Made by a program: the position numbers and the translations under genes
Notes under the pieces: generated by a model
Told to the model about the DNA's origin: nothing
The model's input: only the letters and a program-made list of their open reading frames with translations
Database searches by the model: none
DNA from: Adenophora triphylla var. japonica
Taxonomy: Eukaryota > Streptophyta > Magnoliopsida > Asterales > Campanulaceae
DNA: 64,000 nt
NCBI GenBank assembly: GCA_022495995.1
Contig: JAFEMH010000072.1
Span: 558,001 to 622,000, forward strand
Direction of reading: 5' to 3'
Part shown: positions 55,501-64,000 of the stretch, piece by piece
Numbering within the stretch: position 1 is the first letter of the stretch
How the letters are laid out: each line of letters begins with the position of its first letter

Positions 55501-56634
55501 TAGATTGAATGACCATTATTGTCTCAAAATAAATGTTCTTTTAAATTTTTTTGATTTAATTTTTTTTCATAATTCATTATATTTTTACAAATGTAAAATT
55601 TTGAAAATGAATTAAAAGAATGTTTATTATATTTTCTAGATTAAAATTAAATTTTTTAAAATGATTATTAAATTTTAAAAAAAAATTATTCATTTTAGGA
55701 TGGAGAGAATAATACAATTTAAATAAAAAAAAATAAATTTAATCCAATAAAATAAAATAAACCAATCTAATAATCTAAAATCTAATATGGGGGATAATGA
55801 TAAGAGAAATCAGTGCATACTCCAAGACAATGTTTCTACTTTCTACCACCATCACATTCTTTCGAAACCGCTGTAGTTTGAATTTATTACGTTTAAAAAT
55901 ATTTTGTTTGGATTTAAAAGCTAAAATTTGTGTTTAAATCAAAATCTAAAATAAAACTCTTCATTGAATGTGACACATGGCGGCTAATAATTGGTGAACA
56001 TAGAGGCGACTTGGAATTCCACGTGGCGAAATTTGTATGGTCTTGAAATGTTTCTGCTTTTATATATATTTTTTTTTTTTTTTTTTTTTTTTTGATATCC
56101 GGGTTCCCAGCTTCGCCAGGACTAATCTGGACCACCTGTACCCCCTCGATATCAAGCGGAGGTAAATCGCGGGATGTGCCCTATGCGGCCGGGGTGGCAG
56201 ACCCCTTATACTCAAGCCCCAAGGAGCCTCCTGACAAGGCAATTGCATCACTATTACATCACCAAATGGTGCTCCAGTGCTCTGCCAAAGTGGCACTTAC
56301 ATCACTCTTACTGACACCATTTGTCGCTCAGTGCTCCGCCGAGATTCGAACTCCCCACACCGAGGGTACAAGCCCCGGCAATGCCGTTCCTTAACTGCAC
56401 GGATGTGCCCCGGGGGACTCCAAGACTCCTGAAACCCTAGGAAAGAATTAAACCACAAGATTCCCCCCAAGGGGAATCGAACTCGTGACCTCCCCGAAGG
56501 GAAGCCACTACAATACCATCAGGCCAGGAAACCACAAGATTCCCCCCAAGGGGAATCGAACTCGTGACCTCCCCGAAGGGAAGCCACTACAATACCATCA
56601 GGCCAGGAGACCTTTTATATATTATATAGATGGA
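52533..56634. repeat. 567-bp satellite array, seven copies
   Basis: The word ACACATGGCGG/TGG recurs at 52571, 53139, 53706, 54272, 54839, 55404 and 55973 (spacings 565-569 bp). Units are nearly identical, with scattered substitutions and length changes in A/T runs. Each unit has a CCACGTGGC (G-box) word, a TTTTATATATTATATAGATTG block and GCATGCTCCAAGACAATGTT. The 84-codon ORF repeated in each copy is AT-biased and has no recognisable domain. The last copy is cut by a SINE at 56068-56611 and ends near 56634. Confidence 0.92.
56068..56611 (-). mobile_element. tRNA-derived composite SINE
   Basis: Inserted in the last satellite unit with an 11-bp target duplication CTTTTATATAT (56057-56067, 56612-56622). 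On the minus strand it begins GGCCTGATGGTATTGTAGTGG (box A-like) and GGTCACGAGTTCGATTCC (box B), a 78-bp module present twice in tandem (56529-56606 and 56451-56528). A third box B-like GGGGAGTTCGAATCTCGG lies near 56340. It ends GGATATCAAA plus a long A tail (T run at 56070-56094). No ORF. It would rely on LINE machinery for movement. Confidence 0.85.
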
Positions 56635-56928
56635 CAATGTACTTACTTTTGTAACTTTACTTAAAACTAATCTAACACCCATGAGTTTAAACGCACGCCA
56701 TTTTTTTTTTTTGATAAATAACATGAATTAAATCAAAATAGCTACTGTAATTATCTTATTTTAGTTGCATGAATATCATTAAATAGAAATAATTATCTCA
56801 TTTTCAAGTAATTAATATTATCAACAACTCTTTTTTTCATTAATCTGATCTTTTAAAAATAATATTTTTTGGTATAATCTTATAAAGTCATACATTAAAT
56901 TTTCTAGCCAATATAATAAAATGGTTTT
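56635..56928. other. AT-rich spacer
   Basis: No feature recognised. Confidence 0.5.
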
Positions 56929-57590
56929 TGAACATACCAAAAGTATATCTAACTGGGCCAAGCGAGTCAAGCCCAGTCCTCAAGCAAGTAATTTCCACAC
57001 ATTCACAGTGGGCCAGGCCCAATCATTACATGGCTCAAGACCCATCTCACGCATCAGTCGACTAAGTTCATTGTCCGACCTATTAGGTCCCGACCTAACT
57101 TAGTCCGACCTTATGACCCAGTCATGTTTCGGGTACGATCCAGCTCTACCCGACAGTCAAGTCGACCCAAGCACAAGTGTCGACCTCGACCTACTGAAGC
57201 AAGCGTCGGCCTAACGGCTACAGGAGTACAAGCAATAACTCTTGCCATAACTGCTTCCCTACAAATCAGGGACCGTTCTAGGACATGTTCACATTACATG
57301 TAACTGTCCCTAGAATCTCGGAGCTCATGTAGCCATACCAAAAATAACCGCTCTCACCAACTATAAATACTTCATCACTACCACGGTTATAAGGTAACGG
57401 CAATTTTGTTATCTAAATCATCTTTATTCAACACATTTTTGCTCTCCAATTCAAATACTTACTCTCACGCCCGAGGGTCTAAGCCGGAGACACATCCGGC
57501 TAGTCGTGGGTTCTGATTTCAGGTCAAGGAGCTAGGTGATCAGTCCTGCCACGTGGAGGAAGATTGATAAGCACATTTCCTGCGGCATCA
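56929..57590 (+). repeat. Tat-2 5' LTR
   Basis: 662 bp, TGAACATACC...TGCGGCATCA. Clearly related to but more diverged from the Tat-1 LTRs than those are from each other. CTATAAATACTTC box near 57361. Confidence 0.92.
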
Positions 57591-57656
57591 GTTTGGTTCC
57601 ATTGCCGGGAATCGAGTGCATAGCTTGACCTCGAAGTTTCTCTTCAATCCACAATC

Positions 57657-59560
57657 ATGGTAACCCCAGACGGGCATGTTGTAGAGGCTTCTGATGAATT
57701 CAATGAAGTGAATGCCAACACCAATGCTACTACCAATGTGAATGCAGATTTGCCCCCTCCTCCTCCTCCTCTTCGTCATCATGCTAGGGCAACACGCTCT
57801 AACAGTGTAGCTGATGGCGAGAGGATTGCCCAGGGCGAGGAGGGAGAAGCGACCCGTGGAGGGGCAAGGAATTCCACCTCCTCCAAAATGGCCAACCTGG
57901 ACGGATGAATGCGAAACGAGGGCGGGTCCCTCATCCAACCCACTAAGCGAGAAAGAAATGCTTATGGAACGAGCTCAGATATTGGCCGAGCTGTTAGCAA
58001 TGGAGGAGGCGGAGCAGGCTGACAGAAGGTCTGAGAGGGTGGCTCCATCCCAAGTTTCAAATAGAGAGCGTGCTAGGAGTCCCAGACCAAACGAAACAGT
58101 GGGACAAAATGCTGATCAAAGGATGGTGATTCGACCTCAATCACCCATTCATGTTCCGAGTGACGACCTGGGGCCGGTCTCGCTAGGAACGGGGAGCGGA
58201 GGCACAGTCGGACTGAGGACGCAGCTAGAGGCAAACCGAAGTAGGCGTAGATCTCCGGCCCGGGACGAGAGAGGTCTCAATCCCACAGGGGAAGGAATGG
58301 GCGCAGGTCGCCCATAAGAGAGGGGAGGCACAGGTCGCCACCCAGGGATGATAGGCGCAGGTCGCCACTCAGAAACGAAAGGCGCAGGTCGCCAGTCAGG
58401 TCAGTAAGGTCACCCTCCCACAAGGATAGGAGAAGCAGACAAGTAAATCCCCCCAGAAGTGAGGGCCAAAGATCAAATGTTGTTCCCCCTGCTGGAGAAG
58501 ACAGACCCGATGCTAGGGAGTGGCTGCTATGGAAAAGGAAGTTTGAACAATGGGAGGCTGAGAAGAAGAATGATACTGGAAAGGTCGAACGAATTGACTT
58601 TGCTCTTCGACCCTTATCCAAAGATTTGATCGATAGCCGACCTCCTGCTGGTTTCAGATTGCCACTTCTAGAGAAGTACTCAGGGGCAACCAATGCAAAA
58701 AGCCACGTGGCACACCTAGAAGCTACGATGTGCTTTGTCGCCAATGAGGACGACAATATGTGCAAAGCCCTCATAAGCACACTCACAGGGGCAGCCCTAA
58801 CATGGTTCAATGGTTTGGCAGCTGGTAGCATCTCCTCCTGGATGAGTTTGAGGACAAAATTCCTAGAGCGCTTCTCAACTGCTGGAGCTCGGAAAGTGAC
58901 TGTCACTGACTTAAACAACTTGGTGCAAGGGAAGAATGAAAGCTCCATGAGCTACTACACCAAGTTTAAAGAAAGGGTTGACAAGATCGAGGAGGACCTC
59001 ACTGACAGGGAGGTGATCAATTGCTTCCGGAATGGCATTTCCTCAGCAGACATGGATTATGAACTGACGGTTCGTACCGTCACCACTCGACATGAGTTGT
59101 TCGAGAAGGCTTACAATGTGGCATTAGCCGAGGAAAGGAAAGAAAAGAAGAATGGGAAAGGCCCCAAGGTCGAGGTCGCTGATGATAAGAAGGACTCAGC
59201 CAAAAATGGGGGAAACAACAAGAATGGAAAGAACAGGACCAGGGCGACGGAGAAGGTGCCCGAAGTTTTCACTCCCCTGACGGTGAGTCGAACAGAAATA
59301 ATGAATGCGGTCGAGTTGGCCCCACCAGCCCCAATGAACCCAGGCAACAAGTTTAGAAGGGACAATAGCAAATACTGTGATTACCATAAAGATACGGGTC
59401 ATCTCACAGAGGATTGCTTAGGCTTGAAGCGTATCATCCAGAGAATGGTCAACCAGGGAAGGCTCGACGCTTATGTTAAAAGGCCTCAAGCTGGTGGAGG
59501 CGAGCAACCTGCAGGTGGACATCAGGGACCAAGGCAACCCAGATTGAACTTGGGGGTCAT
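57657..59560 (+). pseudogene. Tat-2 Gag, two frameshifts near the start
   Basis: ATG 57657 (MVTPDGHVVEASDEFNEVNA). The frame changes near 57870 and again near 58280. The middle part has LAELLAMEEAEQADRRSERV and an Arg/Ser-rich block (RSP repeats, 58290-58450). The core from 58626 is intact: SRPPAGFRLPLLEKYSGATN, TGAALTWFNGLAAGSISSWM, REVINCFRNGISSADMDYEL, and the knuckle CDYHKDTGHLTEDC at about 59380. The core is typical of retrotransposon Gag (capsid-like). Confidence 0.87.
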
Positions 59561-62500
59561 CACTGAGCAAGCCAGCAACACAGCCATCAAACATAAAATC
59601 TTTCAACTCAACAAAGCCCCGCATGTGCCTCCAAGAAGAGATGTCAGAGATGAGGTGATCAGCTTCTACCCCCATGAGTTGGCAACTAATATGGCGGCTA
59701 GAGAGAAAGTTCTCGTCATCCCAGGTCTTATCGACGGATGTACGACGAGCAGACTCTTAGTCGACACGGGGGCCTGCAAAGACATTTTGTTCTACAAAAC
59801 CTTCCAGGAGATGGGTCTTTCCAACGAGCAGCTTGAAAGATATGATGGCAGGTTGGAGGGCTTCACAAATCATCGAGTCGACGCTAAGGGACAGATCGAG
59901 CTAGATGTCGACCTAGGACAACACCCTTACAGGGTCGTTTCTAAGGTAAAATTTATTGTGATAGATGTGAACAGTGACTATGCTGCTATCCTTGGTATTC
60001 CTGGTCAGGTCGCACTTGGAATGGTGGCGTCGATTCCCCATTAGCGAGTCAAATTTCCTATCCCTGCTGGAGTCGGTTGTGTACAAGGCACAGCTCGAGC
60101 ATATCTAGATCATGTCCTACGAGAAAGAAAGAAGAGAGATCTGGAGATTAAAACGGCGGAAGGATACTTAAAGCTGTCCCAGTTAGTCACCAAAACTACT
60201 CGTCTGTCAACGATCACCAATGTGGAGGAGTCGACCTATCGCTCAAATGACGAGGTCATGGTTGAGTCGACACGTCACTCCGAAGCCACAGCGGTCGATC
60301 CAGATGTAGTTATGGTCGACCAAGTCATCATAGGAAACCTATGCCTCCAGGTCGACAATAACTCGGGGGCCACCACCGATGAGATCGCTGATAAGCTAGA
60401 TGACATGATAGCTGAGGAAGCTCCACATTTGGGGGCCGAAGAGAGGCAGAAAGTAAAGGAGATCATCATTGAGACCCTACAGTTCAGGGATGGCCCAGAG
60501 CTAGAGGCTGTGGACGAGCTAGAATCAGTGATCACAAATCCTTCCTATCCCGAGCAAAAGATTCAGATTGGGAAACAACTGTCAGCCGAAGAAAGAGCAG
60601 AGATCATTGAGTTACTAAAAGAAAGCAACGATGTCTTTGCGTGGCGATTAGAGGATATGATGGGGATAAAGGAAGAGGTCGTTGTTCATAGACTGGAGGT
60701 CAACCCGACCATCAAGCCCAAGCCTCAGAGACTAAGAAGCTTTGCTCGAGACAAGGAGGAAGCCATTAAACTCGAGGTACAAAAATTGTTGAGTGCAGGT
60801 ATAATCAAGGAGGCTACGCATACAACCTGGTTGGCCAACGTAGTCATGGTAAAGAAGTCGAATGGCAAGTGGAGAATGTGCGTCGACTTCACCAATCTCA
60901 ACCTTGCCTGCCCAAAGGATAGCTATCCTCTCCCTAGAATTGACAAGCTCGTCGATTCCATTGCTGGCCACTCCACTCTCAGTTTTCTTGATGCCTACTC
61001 AGGTTACCACCAGATCAAGATGCATGAGGATGACATAGTGAAGACAGCTTTCTAAGCAGCTGGAGGCATCTATTGCTACACTATGATGCTATTTGGATTG
61101 AAGAATGCAGGAGCGACCTATCAACGTATGGTCAACAAGGTCTTTGCTTCACAGATTGGCCGAAACATGGAAGCCTACATCGACGATATGGTCATTAAAA
61201 CAAAGACCGGACGTCACGTGGTCGACCTAAGGAAAACGTTCGCCAATTTGAGAGCAAACGACATGAAGCTTAACCCCAGCAAATGTGTTTTTGGTGTAGC
61301 AGCTGGCAAGTTCCTTGGATTTATGGTGTCCCAGCGAGGTATAGAAGCTAACCCGGAGAAGATCAAGGCTTTAGTCGACATGCAGGAGCCCACCAGTGTC
61401 AAGGAGATGCAGCGACTCAATGGCAGAGTTGCAGCCCTGGGACGTTTCATATCTAAGTCAGCGGAAAGGTCTCTCCCCTTCTTCAAGGCTTTGAGAGGGA
61501 CGAAAAATTTTGAGTGGACGGACGAATGTCATTCGTCGTTCCAGCAGCTTAAGGATTATCTCGCTACTCCTCCTCTCTTGAGTAGCCCGATCATGGGAGA
61601 AACCTTGTTTGTGTATCTGTCTGTGGGAGACAAGTCAGTTGCAGCAGTCCTGGTCAGAGAAGAGGAAGGTCATCAAAAGACAGTGTACTACGTCAGCAAA
61701 GCCCTGTCAGAAGTAGAGGGCAGATATTACAATGCTGAAAAGGTCGCATACGCCTTAGTCGTGGCTTCAAGGAAGCTGCAAGCTTATTTCTTGGCTCACC
61801 CTATTGTCGTGCTCACAAATGCCCCCTTAAGAAAAATTCTTCATAAACCAGAAAGTTCAGGTCGCTTACTCAATTGGTCAATTGCCCTCACGGAATTCGA
61901 CATCGAGTATCGACCTCGAAAGGCATTGAAGGCTCAAGCTCTAGCTGATTTCTTGGTCGAGCTGACGTTCACCAAAGAAGATAGCGAGGTGCGAGCTCAG
62001 AAAGAGAAAGTTAAAGGGAAGGAGCCGGAGTCCCAAGTTGTCATCAACCTACCCGACGATTGTTGGAAAGTCTACTCGGATGGGTCAGCAACCAAGAGTG
62101 TCAGTGGAGCTGGGATAGTTCTGATTGAGCCTGAGTCTGGAACAGTATATGAGGAGTCGCTAAGGTTCAAGTTTGATGCATCCAACAATCAGGCAGAGTA
62201 TGAGGCCTTAGTGGCAGCCATTTAGTACGCCCAGTGCTTTGGAGAGACTAAAATCATGGCCTATTGTGACTCACAGTTGATAGTCAACCAGGTCCGAGGA
62301 GAATACGAGGTGTTGAACTCTACTCTAGTCAAATACCACGACCTGTGAGGAAATTGACAAAGGATTTGGAGTTTTGGGGAATTCAGAGGATTGGTCGAGA
62401 AGACAACGAGCTAGCCGACCTACTCTCAAAACTGGCCACATCAGATGAGCCACATGAAGAGCCCATCTCCTACCTTGAGAGCCCAGCTTATGAAAGGGTT

Positions 62501-63738
62501 CAGATTCAATGTGTGGAAAACACTTCAAATGAGAAGTGCTGGATCGAGGAAATGAAGGCATACCTGGAAAGTGGTGAGCTCCCCGAGGACGAGAAGAAGG
62601 CTCGAGCTGTCAAAAAGAAAGCTCCAAGATATGTCATCCAAGGAGGCATGTTGTTCAGAAGATCATATACCAGACCCTTATTGAAGTGCATTCATCCTCA
62701 AGAAATCACACAGTTGATGCATGAGATTCACAGTGGAATTTGTGGTGGACACCCGGGGGCCATGACTCTAGCCGACAAATTGATCACTCTGGGATATTAT
62801 TGGCCACATATGAGAGCTGACACTCATGACTTCGTTCAGCAATGTGACCAATGTCAAAGGTTTGCCAACATACCTCATTTATCTACAACGGAGCAGACCC
62901 CAGTGATCGCTGCTTGGCCATTTGATATGTGGGGCGTCGACCTGATTGGACCCTTCCCTCCCGCCCGTGGAAATTGCAAGTATGCAATCGTTGCAATTGA
63001 CTATTTCACTAAGTGGGTCGAAGCTAAGCCGTTAGCTCGCATTACAGAGGAAAATGACATCAACTTCATACATGACTTCATCTGGTGTAGATTTGGGTTC
63101 CCTAGAGCTATAGTATCAGACAACGGCCTGCAGTTCTCCAGAGCCTTTGAAGCAGAGATGAATCGAGTAAGGATCAAACATTGGCAATCTTCTATCACCT
63201 ACCCTCAAGGAAATGGGCAAGCTGAAGCAGCAAACAAGCTCGTACTATCCTCACTCAAGACGGGTCTCGTAGGTCGACGCAATAACTGGTTGGACGAACT
63301 CCCCCTTGCTCTTTGGGCAGTTCGCACAACCACTCGGGGGCCTACGGGGGAAACCCCATTCGCTCTCACATATGGATCAGAGGCCATGGCACCTGCTGAA
63401 CTCAGATTTCCTACTGCTAGAGTGACTTTCTTTGATCAAGAGAAGAACGACACCAACAGATTGATCGACCTGGATCTGATCAACGAGAAGCGAGATACGG
63501 CTTACCTTCGAATGGTCAACTACAAGCAGCGAACTAAAAGTTACCATGATAAGAAGGTGAAGGCAAGATCATTCCAAGTAGGAGATCACGTGTTGAGAAA
63601 GATTGAAGCAACAGGAAGGAGAACTCAACAGAATAAACTATATCCCAACTGGGAGGGTCCTTACATTGTTACTCGAGTCGTCAAGGAGGGAACCTACATG
63701 ATAGCTCACCCAGATGGTGAAGAGTTGAAACATCCATG
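59561..63738 (+). pseudogene. Tat-2 Pol with three stops and a frameshift
   Basis: Continuous with Gag in one frame: protease LVDTGACKDILF (about 59758), then TAG at 60042 (CAG in Tat-1), TAA at 61053 inside RT (CAA in Tat-1), TAG at 62223 in the second RNase H (GAG in Tat-1), and a one-base loss near 62346. RT keeps FLDAYSGYHQIKMHEDD and has YIDDM instead of YVDDM. Integrase HSGICGGHPGAMTL...CDQCQRF, WGVDLIGPFPPARGN, VSDNGLQF, QGNGQAEAANKL. Reading ends where the foreign LTR begins at KHP. Confidence 0.9.
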
Positions 63739-64000
63739 TGTAAGTACCCAAATCTGGCTCATGCCTTCCGGTTAATTTTCCCGACATTTCGGTAAATTTC
63801 CCGGTAATTCCCCGGACCTTCCTAGTGTTCCGGAAATGTTCTGGAACAGTCCAAATTTAAATTAGGGCTGTAAGGAGCCTTCCTAATTAAGAAAACACGT
63901 TTTTCTTAATTAGGGAGAGGCTTCTAGAATGATGCCACCTTGCATGGTTCTAGAATGCTGAGTCATTGTGGATAATGCCGCACGGCCTCATTTGCAAAGA
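63739..64000 (+). mobile_element. Start of an inserted LTR element (partial)
   Basis: At 63739 the Tat-2 integrase tail (expected CATCCATGGCAC) changes abruptly to TGTAAGTACCCAAATCTGG. The next 260 bp (repeats of TTCCCGG/TTTCCGG words, then AT-rich with AAGAAAACACGTTTTTCTTA) are unrelated to Tat. A TG start directly after CCATG fits an LTR insertion with a 5-bp target duplication; the other end is outside the window. Confidence 0.55.

Larger units (their letters stand above)
56929..63738 (+). mobile_element. Ty3/Tat LTR retrotransposon (Tat-2), interrupted
   Basis: Same family and orientation as Tat-1, with a 662-bp 5' LTR, PBS, Gag and Pol. It has lost the rest of its 3' side to an inserted LTR at 63739; the continuation lies outside the window. 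It retains the Gag core that Tat-1 lost. Pol is disrupted by nonsense changes and one frameshift. Confidence 0.9.

Noticed and set aside
53096..55615. Repeated 84-codon ORF in each satellite unit as a tandem gene family
   Set aside because: Identity follows the whole 567-bp unit rather than the codons; AT-biased, no domain, one copy is truncated by a small indel. Treated as by-product of recent amplification.
52533..56067. CRISPR-like array
   Set aside because: Units of 567 bp are repeated as a whole, without short repeats and unique spacers; plant nuclear context.
56451..56606. Two functional tRNA genes
   Set aside because: Box A/B-like segments are present but no acceptor stem or full cloverleaf is visible, and the poly(A) tail plus target duplication show a SINE.

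Overview
This is nuclear DNA of a flowering plant, probably a eudicot. The evidence is plant-type split genes, dense Stowaway MITEs, Ty1/copia and Ty3/Tat LTR retrotransposons, TRIMs, LINEs, a tRNA-derived SINE and AT-rich spacers. The species cannot be named from the sequence. Only two host genes look whole. One is a four-exon BUD20/ZNF593-type zinc-finger gene (10790-15320, minus), a 60S ribosome export/biogenesis family. The other is a nine-exon DPB-type E2F dimerisation partner gene (37084-44179, minus). A 5' fragment of HEMA (glutamyl-tRNA reductase, 16256-16562, minus) is also present. Most of the remainder is transposable elements, many nested.

Layout. 1-1364: cluster of TRIM LTRs on the minus strand; one carries a 5S-rRNA-like promoter (Cassandra type), the others a U6-like USE+TATA pair. 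1704-2530: a MITE and a TGACACT minisatellite. 2750-8462: remnants of an LTR, probably solo, split by a nearly intact copia element (3085-7892) whose single long frame has one premature stop. 8594-10411: foldback element with a C-rich and a G-rich arm, carrying an RTE-type LINE insertion. 10790-15481: the BUD20-like gene with a U12 AT-AC intron, a 3.3-kb transposon-filled intron and a telo-box/site II promoter. 15583-16840: palindromic minisatellite beside the HEMA fragment. 17672-21586: copia element with a perfect 5-bp target duplication but no reverse transcriptase core. 21791-22495: 705-bp element with about 160-bp inverted repeats that appears to carry a host first exon, intron and second exon. 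22913-34796: complete-length Ty3/Tat element with an antisense gene and a tandem array upstream of its 3' LTR. 37084-44179: the DPB gene, its introns hosting MITEs (one nested in another) and a LINE. 46477-49748: mariner-like element with Stowaway-type ends, a DD39D transposase and an opposite-strand coding exon, itself inserted in a Stowaway MITE. 52533-56634: seven copies of a 567-bp satellite interrupted by a SINE. 56929-63738: second Tat element, interrupted by another LTR element that leaves the window.

How parts relate. The mariner transposase, the Stowaway MITEs with matching termini and TA targets, and the LINEs plus SINE with poly(A) tails and 11-12-bp duplications form autonomous/non-autonomous pairs in one window. 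The two host genes are probably expressed: all splice sites are present, and the BUD20 promoter has the motif set typical of ribosome-biogenesis genes. The DPB gene has one reading-frame problem, in exon 2, that could be a sequence error, a mutation, or be rescued by a nearby alternative acceptor.
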